The notes under the pieces were generated by a model that was given only the letters and a program-made list of their open reading frames with translations, was not told the DNA's origin and made no database searches. A stretch of 64,000 nt of DNA, taken from NCBI GenBank assembly GCA_016932415.1, contig JAFGCX010000008.1:22291-86290 (forward strand), given 5' to 3'. Origin of the DNA: Candidatus Krumholzibacteriota bacterium. Its GTDB lineage: Bacteria > Krumholzibacteriota > Krumholzibacteriia > Krumholzibacteriales > Krumholzibacteriaceae. The position numbers and the translations under genes are program-made. Position 1 is the first letter of the stretch. Each line of letters starts with the position of its first letter. Below are positions 50,901-59,666 of this stretch, in pieces.

Positions 50901-52018
50901 CCGGAGAGCGAAGCAGGGTGAAACTCCTCGATCCCGCGAGGCAGTTCGAGCCGTTTATCGAAAGGCTCGAGCAGACAGCGGCGAAAGTCATAAGAAGCGG
51001 CTGGTATCTTCTCGGAAAAGAGACTGAATCATTCGAGAAAAGATTCGCCGGATGGCTCGGAGTCGATGATTCCGTTTCGTGCGCCAACGGTACGGACGCC
51101 ATCGCGCTTGCTCTCGGCAGCGCCGGAATAGGGAAAGGGGACAGGGTAATAACAGTCCCCAACACCGCTTTTCCCACGGCGTGCGGGATCTCCATGACAG
51201 GAGCGGAACCGTTATTTGCCGACATCGACAGGGATACATGGCTGATCGACATTGAGAAGACAGCCGGGCTGGTCGATGATTCCGTCAGAGCGGTGATCCC
51301 CGTCCATCTGTACGGTCATGTAGTCGATATAGAAGCTCTGAGAAAAGCTCTCCCGGACGATATGATCATAATCGAGGACTGCGCCCAGGCGCATGGAGCC
51401 CTTCTCGGCGAAAGAAAAGTCGGGACGATCGGAGATATCGGAGCCTTCAGTTTTTACCCTTCCAAGAACCTCTGCGCCCTTGGAGACGCCGGCGCCGTAG
51501 TCTCGGCGGACACGCAGTACCTGAAAAAAGCACGGGAGCTTCGTTTCTATGGCCAGGAAAGACGCGATCATCATACGTCGATAGGCAGAAACAGCAGGAT
51601 CGATGAGATACAGGCGGCATTTCTTTCTGTAGAGATGGAATATATCGACAGATGGATATCGCGCCGGAGGGAGATAGCCGCCATATATGATTCTCAGCTT
51701 GACAGGGAGGTCTTTCGAAGGCCGATCGAGACTCCCGGCACAAGACCGTCATACCATCTTTATGTCATCAGGGTCGATGACAGGGAGAGATTCAGGAAGA
51801 TCCTCGATGAGGACGGCATCGATACGGGAGTGCATTATCCGGTCCCTGTCCCTTTCCAGCCCGCCTATAGCGGGCTTGGAACCGTTCCTGGCGACCTGCC
51901 GAACGCCGAGTCGCTCGCTTCCGGTATCGTGTCGCTTCCAGTAGCTCCCCACCTTGATCAGAATGAAGTTGAGAGGGTAATAGAATCCTGCCGGCGATAC
52001 GCCGGCTCGAAGGGATGA
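50897..52018 (+). CDS. DegT/DnrJ/EryC1-type sugar aminotransferase
   Basis: PLP aminotransferase of 373 residues. VKLLDPARQFEPFIERLEQ; GTDAIALALGSAGIGKGDRV; VPNTAFPTACGISMTGAEPL; EDCAQAHGALLGERKVGTIG; Schiff-base Lys in FSFYPSKNLCALGDAGAVVS; GRNSRIDEIQAAFLSVEMEY. The pattern fits the 3-amino-sugar formers (FdtB, WbpE, DesV group) better than LegC. Overlaps the GT2 and GT-C genes by 4 bp each (ATGA), so the three are tightly coupled. Confidence 0.92.
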   Translation: MTGERSRVKLLDPARQFEPFIERLEQTAAKVIRSGWYLLGKETESFEKRFAGWLGVDDSVSCANGTDAIALALGSAGIGKGDRVITVPNTAFPTACGISMTGAEPLFADIDRDTWLIDIEKTAGLVDDSVRAVIPVHLYGHVVDIEALRKALPDDMIIIEDCAQAHGALLGERKVGTIGDIGAFSFYPSKNLCALGDAGAVVSADTQYLKKARELRFYGQERRDHHTSIGRNSRIDEIQAAFLSVEMEYIDRWISRRREIAAIYDSQLDREVFRRPIETPGTRPSYHLYVIRVDDRERFRKILDEDGIDTGVHYPVPVPFQPAYSGLGTVPGDLPNAESLASGIVSLPVAPHLDQNEVERVIESCRRYAGSKG

Positions 52019-53292
52019 CGATGAGACGCGGAAGTATCGTTGCTGTCATCATGATACTTGCTCTTGCCGCGAGGCTTCTTCTCGTACCATCAGGGCTCAG
52101 GCAGGCAGAGTCGAGGGGGATGGGGTATTACGACGAATATGGGGGAATAGCGAAAAACATCTCCGAAGGAAGAGGGTTCTCATACGACTGGTACGGCGAA
52201 CTTCGTCCCACATCTATCCATTCGCCGGTCTATCCGTATCTGCTCGCGGCGATCTTTTCCCTTGCCGGGACGGGAAAAGGGGCTGTCTTCGCGATAATCA
52301 TGGTAAATATCATCCTGTCGATGGTCCTTATCTATTTTCTCTTCAGGGCATCTGAGGCCCTGTTCGGCCCACTTGCCGGCATCGCAACGCTGATACTGGT
52401 CGCGTTCTATCCGGGCCAGATATACTATTCCGTCTCCGGATTACCGACGATCCTCTATACGTTGATCCTCTTTTCAGTGATCACCGCCGCGTGGAGGCTC
52501 AAAGAGAGACTCTCCACGGTCAACGCTCTTGTCTGGGGCGCCGCCATAGGGTTCTGCGCCCTTTCGTATTCGTTTGTGATGGCGCTCGCTCCGGTTCTCG
52601 CGATCTGGCTCTTTATCACTTCAGGCAGGCGACGGTTCGGGAGGTCGGCGGCGGTGATATCGATATCAGCCCTTACCGCCCTGATTATCCTTGCTCCGTG
52701 GACTGTCAGAAATTACCAGGTGCACAAGAGGTGGATCCCCGTCCGCGATCAATCGGGGACGAATCTATGGTGGGGGAACGGCCCCCAGGCTACCGGAGGG
52801 GTCAACGGGCTCATGGCCAATTCAGACAATCTCTTTACCGGGGAGATCACCGAAAAGCTTCATTCATTCGCCAACGAGGTAGACGGAGACAGATATATGA
52901 GGAAGCTTGCCGTCGATTTCATGAAAGAGAACCCGGGCAGGACAGCGCGGCTCTGGATGCACAAAATACTGATATTCTGGTGGTTCGATACAGGGCCGGT
53001 CGCGGCGGGATCGGGGATCGGCCGATTCCTGCCCGTCCTTAAGTTGCTTAAAGGGCTGCTGTTACTCCTGTCGGCCGGCGGATTCTTCATCCTTGTAAAG
53101 AGGCGCCCCGACCTCGCGTCTCTCGGGCTGGCGGTATGCGCCGTGATGACGATGGTGTTTATGATCTTCTTTTCAGGAAGACTGAGATATTTTACTCCCC
53201 TGGAGCCTGTCCTTTTCATGTCGGGAGGATATCTTGTCTATAATCTGCTCTCGCGGTTCGAATTCGCGAGAACCCTTGCGGAAAAGATCTGA
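52015..53292 (+). CDS. GT39/ArnT-like membrane glycosyltransferase
   Basis: The product has 425 residues and about ten helices. The first periplasmic loop has GMGYYDEYGGIAKNISEGRG then PTSIHSPVYPYLLAAIFSLA, the acidic-Y...P-x-YP layout of PMT_2/ArnT-type GT-C enzymes. A later loop has WTVRNYQVHKRWIPVRDQSG then NLWWGNGP, also typical. It probably transfers a sugar from a polyprenyl phosphate outside the inner membrane, with the GT2 upstream as donor maker. Start ATG 52015 or 52021. Confidence 0.8.
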   Translation: MTMRRGSIVAVIMILALAARLLLVPSGLRQAESRGMGYYDEYGGIAKNISEGRGFSYDWYGELRPTSIHSPVYPYLLAAIFSLAGTGKGAVFAIIMVNIILSMVLIYFLFRASEALFGPLAGIATLILVAFYPGQIYYSVSGLPTILYTLILFSVITAAWRLKERLSTVNALVWGAAIGFCALSYSFVMALAPVLAIWLFITSGRRRFGRSAAVISISALTALIILAPWTVRNYQVHKRWIPVRDQSGTNLWWGNGPQATGGVNGLMANSDNLFTGEITEKLHSFANEVDGDRYMRKLAVDFMKENPGRTARLWMHKILIFWWFDTGPVAAGSGIGRFLPVLKLLKGLLLLLSAGGFFILVKRRPDLASLGLAVCAVMTMVFMIFFSGRLRYFTPLEPVLFMSGGYLVYNLLSRFEFARTLAEKI

Positions 53293-53298
53293 ATTTAT

Positions 53299-53366
53299 TT
53301 GACCAATGGTATGAATATTGATACGTTTTTCGCTGGAATGGAATTATAACTAAAGATATTCCAGCG
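53299..53366 (+). promoter_or_regulatory. Promoter followed by a 9-bp hairpin before the acyltransferase gene
   Basis: TTGACC (53299-53304), a 17-nt spacer and TACGTT (53322-53327) are followed at the predicted transcript start by CGCTGGAAT (53331-53339) pairing perfectly with ATTCCAGCG (53358-53366) across an 18-nt AT-rich loop. No T-run follows, so this looks like a leader structure or RNA-stabilising hairpin rather than a terminator. Confidence 0.4.
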
Positions 53367-53386
53367 GTTTAATCAGGTGGAGAGAA

Positions 53387-53905
53387 TTGAGGGAGCTGCC
53401 GTCCGGATTGAGATTCCTCCGAATCCCCTGCCAGATATGGCAAAGGACCCTTCATGTGATCGCCAGGATGTCGCCGGGGGCCGAATCGCTCAGGGTCTGG
53501 CTGCACAAAGGGCGGGGAGTGAAGATAAAGGGAAAGATCTTCATCGGGGCGAACGTATATATCGATGATGAATACCCCGAGTGCGTCACGATCCATGACG
53601 GCGCGGTGATAGGGATATCAGTCATAATAATAGCGCATTTTCGGGCAAAAGGAGTCGTCGAGATCGGTCCCGATTCGTTCATCGGCCCGGGAAGCATTAT
53701 TCTTCCGAATGTCCATATCGGAGAGGGCGCTGTGGTCTCTGCCGGTTCAGTCGTCAACCGCGACGTCGAGCCGTATACCTTTGTCGGGGGTAATCCCGAA
53801 GCGATACCTATCGCCAGGGTCACGAAGACCCTTGGAAGAGGAAAGAGCAACGAAGATTTTCAGAGAGGCCTGAGACCGCTGAGGGAAAAACGATCTGACC
53901 GGTGA
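53387..53905 (+). CDS. Second hexapeptide acyltransferase (LbH/CysE-WcaF type)
   Basis: The product has 172 residues. A basic N-terminal segment (about 1-45) precedes beta-helix repeats with VKIKGKIFIGANVYIDDEYP, IIIAHFRAKGVVEIGPDSF, IGPGSIILPNVHIGEGAVVS and SVVNRDVEPYTFVGGNPEAI. The His in IIAHF is the likely catalytic base. TTG 53387 with GGTGGAGAG upstream is the apparent start. It probably O- or N-acylates a sugar. FkbH-like gene follows after 18 bp. Confidence 0.78.
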   Translation: MRELPSGLRFLRIPCQIWQRTLHVIARMSPGAESLRVWLHKGRGVKIKGKIFIGANVYIDDEYPECVTIHDGAVIGISVIIIAHFRAKGVVEIGPDSFIGPGSIILPNVHIGEGAVVSAGSVVNRDVEPYTFVGGNPEAIPIARVTKTLGRGKSNEDFQRGLRPLREKRSDR

Positions 53906-53923
53906 TATCAGGAGGTCTGCCAG

Positions 53924-54958
53924 TTGGGTAACATCAAATGCGTGATATGGGATCTTGACAATACGATCTGGGAAGGGATATGTCTCGAAGATCCCGATGT
54001 GAAACTAAGGCCGGGAATCAAAGAGGTCCTGCAGGAGATCGGGAGCAGGGGTATCGTTCAGTCGATCGCCAGCAAGAACGAGGAGAAGGCCCTTGATTTT
54101 GTCGAAAAGTTCGGGATAGGGGAGTTTTTTGTCTACCCCCAGGTGAACTGGGAACCGAAAGAGGATAATATACGAAAGATCGCCGGTATCCTTAATATAG
54201 GACTCGATTCTGTCGCTTTCGTCGACGACAATCCGTTCGAACGGGAATCGGTAGAGGCGATGGCGTCGGGGGTCAGGACTTATGACGCGGCCGATTACCT
54301 CAGCCTGACGGGGCTTCCCGAGATGCAGCTCAAGTATGATACGCCCGAGGCGAGGTTGAGGGGAAAGATGTACGTCGATGAATCGGTCCGTATGCAGGAG
54401 CAGGCTGGCAACGAGGAAAAGAAGGAGAAATTCCTTAAGTCACTCGGCATGGTGGCGACTCCAAGGTTCGCCGAAAAAGAAGACCTGACAAGGATATGTG
54501 AACTGGTGACGAGGACGAACCAGTTCAATTCAACAGGCATCAGGTATTCCGACGCGCAGATCGGGGAGTTCTTCAACGATCCGGGATATCGGTTTCATAT
54601 CGTATCCCTCACAGACAAATACGGAGATTACGGCAGGTGCGGAGTCGCTCTTATCTCTCAGGGGGCCGAAGAGTGGAATCTCGAGATCCTCCTGCTTTCG
54701 TGCCGCGTGGCTGGCCGGGGGTTGGGGAGCTCTTTTCTCTCGTATCTCAGCGAAAGCGCGAAAAATGCCGGCGCGAGGAGATTCAGGGCCAAGTACATAA
54801 AGACAGACAGGAACCGGCAGATAGGGCTTCTTTACAAGATACTCGGATTCTCGAAGAACCGCGACCTCAGCGACGACGAACTGAGCGTATTCGAATATGA
54901 TCTTGACAGCGGCCCCATACCCCAGCCCGACTGGATCAGGCTTGAAACACCGAAATAG
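53924..54958 (+). CDS. FkbH-like HAD-IIIC phosphatase/acyltransferase
   Basis: The product has 344 residues. N-terminal HAD domain: CVIWDLDNTIWEGICLEDPD (DxD nucleophile), SIASKNEEKALDFVEKFGIG and FVDDNPFERESVEAM. C-terminal GNAT-like domain: LVTRTNQFNSTGIRYSDAQI, DKYGDYGRCGVALISQG and EILLLSCRVAGRGLGSSFLS. FkbH enzymes load glycerate from 1,3-bisphosphoglycerate onto an acyl carrier protein. TTG 53924 after AGGAGGTCTGCCAG is the start. An ACP gene follows after 2 bp, supporting that role. Confidence 0.9.
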   Translation: MGNIKCVIWDLDNTIWEGICLEDPDVKLRPGIKEVLQEIGSRGIVQSIASKNEEKALDFVEKFGIGEFFVYPQVNWEPKEDNIRKIAGILNIGLDSVAFVDDNPFERESVEAMASGVRTYDAADYLSLTGLPEMQLKYDTPEARLRGKMYVDESVRMQEQAGNEEKKEKFLKSLGMVATPRFAEKEDLTRICELVTRTNQFNSTGIRYSDAQIGEFFNDPGYRFHIVSLTDKYGDYGRCGVALISQGAEEWNLEILLLSCRVAGRGLGSSFLSYLSESAKNAGARRFRAKYIKTDRNRQIGLLYKILGFSKNRDLSDDELSVFEYDLDSGPIPQPDWIRLETPK

Positions 54959-54960
54959 GG

Positions 54961-55239
54961 ATGGAGGAGATCTTGACTGACAGAAAAAAAGTCGAAACCG
55001 AGATCAGGAAGATAATTGCCGGACAGATGAGCGACCACCCCGATCCGGAAGGGATACCGGACGATATCCCGATATTTCAGAAGGGCCTCGGCCTCGATTC
55101 GATGAGCGGTCTTTCGCTGCTGACGGCGATAGAGGAACGGTTCAAAGTCTATATCGACGATGACGATTTCGATATCTTCGACAGCCTGAAGCTCCTCGTC
55201 GATTTTGTCGCTGAAAAATCAACGGGAACCGATCAATGA
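54961..55239 (+). CDS. Acyl carrier protein
   Basis: A 92-residue ACP-fold protein with the phosphopantetheine site in FQKGLGLDSMSGLSLLTAIE (Ser about residue 47) and a typical acidic helix III (DDDDFDIFDSLKLLVDFVAE). It sits between the FkbH-like gene (2 bp) and the deacetylase-like gene (4-bp overlap), so it is a dedicated pathway carrier rather than the fatty-acid ACP. The 20-residue extension before helix I is a little longer than usual. Confidence 0.9.
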   Translation: MEEILTDRKKVETEIRKIIAGQMSDHPDPEGIPDDIPIFQKGLGLDSMSGLSLLTAIEERFKVYIDDDDFDIFDSLKLLVDFVAEKSTGTDQ

Positions 55240-56531
55240 ATCTTTCTCTCCTCGGCCGCGCGGTCAACCGCCACAGATATATGAAGGACAGGCCCGCGTA
55301 CACCGAATTCCTTCAGCAGATCAGCAGTCATCAGGATACCTGGAAATGCACTCAGCATGATATCGCTTCCTGGTGGGAGCGGAGACAATCGGCCTCCATG
55401 CAGCTGGAGATAAGCGGATCCGGAATACTCTCGGTCAGTACCGGTCTTCGCGGGGCAGTGATAGAGATAGACGGGGAAAGGCTTGAAGCGGCGCCGCTTT
55501 CGATTCCAGTCCCCTCCGGCCTGCCTGCCGGAACGGTCAGACTCAGATTGTCGGTTGGGGAAAGATATATCGACTTCCTGAAGGAGGTCCTTGGGCATAT
55601 CGGGTATGGCCATATAGAAGCGGTGAGGGAAGGGAGCCTCTCCGATGCCTGCGAGGCCGAGCTTCTTCCTCTGCTTTCGAGACTTCATGATACCTCTGTA
55701 GTGCACCAGAAATATTCGAGCGACGACCTGGAAGGATTCCGCGCCCTTGTCGCTTCGATACACCACAGGAAGCAGATCCCCGAACTCAGGATATGGCCTC
55801 TCCCGCGCAGGGAGCGTGTGCCGTACAGGGCAGCCGTTTCGACGAGGTACGATGTCGACAAGGCGATCATTAATCTCCCCGCCATCGATGAGCTCGAAGG
55901 GCGCTTCGGGTTGAAAAGCACGGTATACTTGAGGCCGGCAGGATATTTCTACGGCAAAAAGGAGATTACCGGGTATATCAAACGTGGGTGCGCCCAGGAG
56001 ATAGCGCTTCACGGAGAGTTCATCACTACGGCTGAAAGGTACGGGGAAGATGAACGGTCGGCAGCGGCAAGAGAGAAGAGACTGCTTGAAGATATGGCGG
56101 GGCAGGAAGTATTCGGCATCTGCATGCACGGAGGGGAGCTGAGAACGAACTCTTCTGAAAACACCCATATTTCAGCGGCTGGAGCGGGGTTTCAGTACGA
56201 CACATTTTACCGCAACAGTTACTATCATCCGATACATACGGCGAAAGACTGGAAGGTCTCAGGTCTGCTCTCCATGGGCCAGCATTACGCCGATATCACT
56301 GTCAGGCCGGAACCTGATTTCTCAGAGCGTCTTGCCGGGGCTTTTCTGGAAAGGTTCGACCAGGCGCGAAGCGTCGGCGGTATCTTTGTCCCGGTCCTGC
56401 ACCCGCTTTATTTCGATTTTTCAGCATATATAATCGACCCGAAGAACCTCTTCCGGTTGCTGAGATTCTTTCCACGGTATGTGATCGAACTGGGCAGGAT
56501 GCGAAAGGGCCAGACGTACTACAATTCCTGA
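55236..56531 (+). CDS. Polysaccharide-deacetylase-like protein
   Basis: The product has 431 residues. The C-terminal ~240 residues resemble the NodB fold: VSTRYDVDKAIINLPAIDEL (paired acids), GLKSTVYLRPAGYFYGKK, AQEIALHGEFITTAERYG (metal-type His), FGICMHGGELRTNSSENTHI and VPVLHPLYFDFS. The N-terminal ~190 residues are a beta-rich region I do not recognise (SMQLEISGSGILSVSTGLRG). The His/Asp set is only partly canonical, so activity is unsure. Last gene of the operon; its start overlaps the ACP gene (ATGA). Confidence 0.65.
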   Translation: MNLSLLGRAVNRHRYMKDRPAYTEFLQQISSHQDTWKCTQHDIASWWERRQSASMQLEISGSGILSVSTGLRGAVIEIDGERLEAAPLSIPVPSGLPAGTVRLRLSVGERYIDFLKEVLGHIGYGHIEAVREGSLSDACEAELLPLLSRLHDTSVVHQKYSSDDLEGFRALVASIHHRKQIPELRIWPLPRRERVPYRAAVSTRYDVDKAIINLPAIDELEGRFGLKSTVYLRPAGYFYGKKEITGYIKRGCAQEIALHGEFITTAERYGEDERSAAAREKRLLEDMAGQEVFGICMHGGELRTNSSENTHISAAGAGFQYDTFYRNSYYHPIHTAKDWKVSGLLSMGQHYADITVRPEPDFSERLAGAFLERFDQARSVGGIFVPVLHPLYFDFSAYIIDPKNLFRLLRFFPRYVIELGRMRKGQTYYNS

Positions 56532-56552
56532 TAGCGCGATGGTAGAACGAAG

Positions 56553-56583
56553 TTGACAACAGATAGCCGCTCCGTGTTAGAAT
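56553..56583 (+). promoter_or_regulatory. Possible promoter of the OPT transporter gene
   Basis: TTGACA (56553-56558), a 19-nt spacer and TAGAAT (56578-56583). Exact -35 but long spacing; about 60 bp before the start codon. Confidence 0.4.
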
Positions 56584-56641
56584 CCGCGAAATATCAAAAG
56601 ATCCGCTTTTTCCGGCGCAATCATTCCGACAAGGAGGAAAA

Positions 56642-58621
56642 ATGGAGAAAAGTCAAGGGACAAAGAGGCTTCCGGAGAACGCCTACAAGGTCCTCAAGCC
56701 GGGGGAGGAGTACACACCTTATATCCCCGCCGGCAAAATCATCCCCGAGATAACTGTCCGTTCGGTATTGATCGGACTTTTTATGGCGGTCATCTTTACC
56801 GCGGCCGCCGCTTTTCTCGGACTGAAGGTGGGACAGGTGTTTGAGGCGGCTATCCCGATCGCCATCCTCGCCGTCGGACTGTCGGGGATATTCAAAAGAC
56901 GCAATACGATCCTCGAGAACGTGATAATACAATCGATAGGATCGGCTTCGGGCGTAGTCGTAGCGGGGATGATCTTCACCCTCCCGGCCTTGTTCATCCT
57001 CGACCTGGAACTGAAATTCTATCAGACATTTCTAGCCGCCCTTCTGGGTGGTTTTCTAGGCATACTTTTTCTCATTCCGCTGAGGAGATATTTCGTAAGG
57101 GAACAGCATGGGCATCTGCCCTTTCCTGAAGGAACGGCGATCACCGAGGTGATCGTTACGGGCGAAGGGGGCGGAGACCAGGCCAAGGTCCTTCTCGTAG
57201 CCGCTATAATCGGAGGTATCTACGATTTCTGTATCGGCACCTTCGGGTTATGGAGCGAGGTCATATCGACCCGCGTCATCCCGGCACTTGCCACTGTGGC
57301 CGACAAGGCGAAACTCGTCGTCAAGGTCAACGCCGGGGCGGCTGTGGTCGGACTCGGCTATATCATAGGACTCAGGTACGGCACGATAATAGCGGCTGGT
57401 TCGTTCCTTTCATGGCTTGTCCTGATCCCCGCCGTATGGTTTTTCGGACAGCATCTCGAAGTGCCGGTCGGCAACGTCACTATGCTGATCTCCGATATGA
57501 GAGCCGAGGATATATTCGATAACTACATAAGGCATATCGGAATAGGCGGTATCGCCGTAGCAGGTATGATAGGTATACTGAAATCGTCGAAGATCATCGT
57601 CTCCTCGTTCAGCGTGGGATTCAGGGAGATGTTCTCCGGTAAGAGCAGATCGGGAAGCGATACCGAGAGGACCGACAGGGACATCGACATGTCGATAGTG
57701 ATCGGCGCTCTAATCATAACGCTTCTTGTCGTCTTCCTTTTCTTCGGGTTCCTTGTAGTCGATTCATGGAAGATCGCCACGATAGCGCTTGTCGTCGTAG
57801 CGGTAATAACATTCCTTTTCACGACGGTCGCCGCGAGGGCGATAGCTATAGTAGGGATGAACCCCGTTTCGGGGATGACACTGATGACCCTGATCCTCTC
57901 CAGCGTAATCCTAGTAAAGGCGGGGCTTTCCGGACCGGCCGGGATGGTCTCGGCTCTTATAATAGGAGGGGTGGTCTGTACAGCCCTCTCTACTGCCGGA
58001 GCCTTCATAAGCGATCTGAAGGTCGGATATTGGATCGGCTCGACTCCAAAGAAACAGGAGATGTACAAATTCCTGGGTATCGCTGTAGCGGCGGCGAGCG
58101 TGACCGGCGTCATTCTTCTTCTGAACAAGACGTACGGTTTTACCGGGCCTGACAAACTCGACGCTCCACAGGCCAACGCCATGGCCGCGGTGATCCAGAC
58201 CCTTATGTCAGACGCCAGGGCGCCATGGGGGTTGTATATAGCCGGCGGTTTCATGGCGATAATCCTCGAGCTTCTCAAGATCTCTCCGCTTGCCTTCGCG
58301 CTTGGAATGTATCTGCCGATACATCTTAATACGCCGATACTTATAGGCGGGCTGGTAGCTCACCTGGTACAGAAAAGCAGTTCAAATGTGGAAGTGGCGG
58401 AAAAGAGAAAGAACAGGGGAACGCTTATCGCTTCAGGATTTATCGCCGGGGGAGCGCTGATGGGAGTCGTAAGCGCCCTGCTTGCCCTTCCGGAAGGATG
58501 GAGCGAGAAACTTCTCACCGGCTTCGGAGAAACGGCGGCAGGGGAGATTCTCAGCGTCTTCCTGTTCGCCGGGCTCTGTTTCTATATTTATTTCGACTCC
58601 AAACGGGGCGCGTCCGAATAA
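56642..58621 (+). CDS. OPT family oligopeptide/metal-chelate transporter
   Basis: The product has 659 residues and fifteen to sixteen helices. Family features: VRSVLIGLFMAVIFTAAAAF then GLKVGQVFEAAIPIAILAVG, IIQSIGSASGVVVAGMIFTL, RRYFVREQHGHLPFPEGTAI then TEVIVTGEGGGDQAKVLL, and AVVGLGYIIGLRYGTIIAAG. OPT proteins import short peptides or metal-siderophore complexes in symport with protons. ATG 56642 follows AAGGAGGAAAA. It stands alone between a promoter and a strong terminator. The substrate is unknown. Confidence 0.93.
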   Translation: MEKSQGTKRLPENAYKVLKPGEEYTPYIPAGKIIPEITVRSVLIGLFMAVIFTAAAAFLGLKVGQVFEAAIPIAILAVGLSGIFKRRNTILENVIIQSIGSASGVVVAGMIFTLPALFILDLELKFYQTFLAALLGGFLGILFLIPLRRYFVREQHGHLPFPEGTAITEVIVTGEGGGDQAKVLLVAAIIGGIYDFCIGTFGLWSEVISTRVIPALATVADKAKLVVKVNAGAAVVGLGYIIGLRYGTIIAAGSFLSWLVLIPAVWFFGQHLEVPVGNVTMLISDMRAEDIFDNYIRHIGIGGIAVAGMIGILKSSKIIVSSFSVGFREMFSGKSRSGSDTERTDRDIDMSIVIGALIITLLVVFLFFGFLVVDSWKIATIALVVVAVITFLFTTVAARAIAIVGMNPVSGMTLMTLILSSVILVKAGLSGPAGMVSALIIGGVVCTALSTAGAFISDLKVGYWIGSTPKKQEMYKFLGIAVAAASVTGVILLLNKTYGFTGPDKLDAPQANAMAAVIQTLMSDARAPWGLYIAGGFMAIILELLKISPLAFALGMYLPIHLNTPILIGGLVAHLVQKSSSNVEVAEKRKNRGTLIASGFIAGGALMGVVSALLALPEGWSEKLLTGFGETAAGEILSVFLFAGLCFYIYFDSKRGASE

Positions 58622-58630
58622 CGCCTGCAT

Positions 58631-58666
58631 GGCGGAGCGGGTCTTTCACCCGCTCCGCCTTCTTGT
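58631..58666 (+). terminator. Strong rho-independent terminator after the OPT gene
   Basis: GGCGGAGCGGGT (58631-58642) pairs perfectly with ACCCGCTCCGCC (58648-58659), loop CTTTC, followed by TTCTTGT. Only 6 bp separate it from the next start codon. Confidence 0.9.
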
Positions 58667-58671
58667 AATAT

Positions 58672-59625
58672 ATGAACATCATAACAGGCACCCTTTCGCG
58701 GGATCAATTAAGCAGCACACGGGATCTTCTGCGGCAGACAGCCGCCGCGAGCGTCACCGCTCCTTTTGCCGGGTTCGATCCGGCAAGTGAAGAGGGGATC
58801 GAATTCGCTTCCGGGGTATTGTCAGCGCTTGTCGAAAGCGGACTGGTCAATATCTGCGCCGCCGAAAGAGGTGGAAAAGTGGAAGGGCTCCTTCTCTGGG
58901 AAAAGCTCGGCTGGGACACGCGGATCCTCGGAAGAGAGTGCGCGCGGGTCATCCTGGCGGGAGGAAAGGGAACAGGGACTCTTATCAAACACCTTCTTGA
59001 CCGGGCCGAAGATGAAGGCATCACCTACATTACGATCAGGGTCGCTGACAGTAACTGCCCGGAAGGAGTCGGTGAATCCGACCTTGTTTCGGTTGGATTT
59101 GAAAAACTCGAGAGGATAGTATATCTCAGAGCGGAGACGGACGGCAAGACGCCTGGCTGGCCTGTCGTGCCATCAGTCCCAGGGGACCGGCAGCAGCTTA
59201 TCGACCTGGCCGGATCGTCTTACAGCTATGACCGCTTTCATATCGATCCGCTTATAAGCGGGGGGGACGCTGATCGATTGCACCGGGAATGGATGAGCGG
59301 TTCGATCGACGGCAGAGCCGACAGGATACTCGTCACCCGCGGCAATGAACCCGATATCGCGGGATATTGCGCCTGTATTCTGCCGGACCGGCTCACCGGC
59401 GGAGCGGGTTGGATCGATATGCTTGCCGTATCGCCCGAAAGGAGAAAATCAGGCCTGGGTCGTTCGCTGGTCGAGGGAGCGCTGGAATATTTCAGGGAAG
59501 AAGGAGTGGAAAGCGCCGCGCTTTGCACGCAGGAAATGAACCTTCCCGCGCTTCGTCTATACGGGAAGACCGGTTTCAGCGTCTTCGCGTTCGCTGACAC
59601 ATACCGCTGGGCCAAAGTCGGTTGA
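58672..59625 (+). CDS. Tandem GNAT acetyltransferase
   Basis: The product has 317 residues in two GNAT-like halves. The N-terminal half (about 1-155) has WEKLGWDTRILGRECARVI then GTGTLIKHLLDRAEDEGITY, resembling WecD/FdtC-side domains; the C-terminal half (about 165-317) has GWIDMLAVSPERRKSGLGRS (acetyl-CoA loop) and EMNLPALRLYGKTGFSVFAF. The layout resembles dTDP-fucosamine or mycothiol synthase-type double GNATs. ATG 58672 has no clear Shine-Dalgarno and lies just after a terminator, so the true start or promoter is uncertain. Substrate unknown. Confidence 0.82.
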   Translation: MNIITGTLSRDQLSSTRDLLRQTAAASVTAPFAGFDPASEEGIEFASGVLSALVESGLVNICAAERGGKVEGLLLWEKLGWDTRILGRECARVILAGGKGTGTLIKHLLDRAEDEGITYITIRVADSNCPEGVGESDLVSVGFEKLERIVYLRAETDGKTPGWPVVPSVPGDRQQLIDLAGSSYSYDRFHIDPLISGGDADRLHREWMSGSIDGRADRILVTRGNEPDIAGYCACILPDRLTGGAGWIDMLAVSPERRKSGLGRSLVEGALEYFREEGVESAALCTQEMNLPALRLYGKTGFSVFAFADTYRWAKVG

Positions 59626-59629
59626 ACCG

Positions 59630-59666
59630 GCCGGGTCGATTTTGATCCCGGCGGATTTCTTTTGGA
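59630..59666 (+). terminator. Probable terminator after the tandem GNAT gene
   Basis: GCCGGG (59630-59635) pairs with CCCGGC (59647-59652) with a short inner extension; GGATTTCTTTT follows. The rest of the 212-bp gap holds the promoter at 59776 and nothing else I can support. Confidence 0.55.

Noticed and set aside
58770..58800. T-loop-like GGGTTCGATCC flanked by complementary bases, suggestive of a tRNA 3' half
   Set aside because: It lies in frame inside the tandem-GNAT gene and there is no acceptor stem, anticodon arm or D arm around it.
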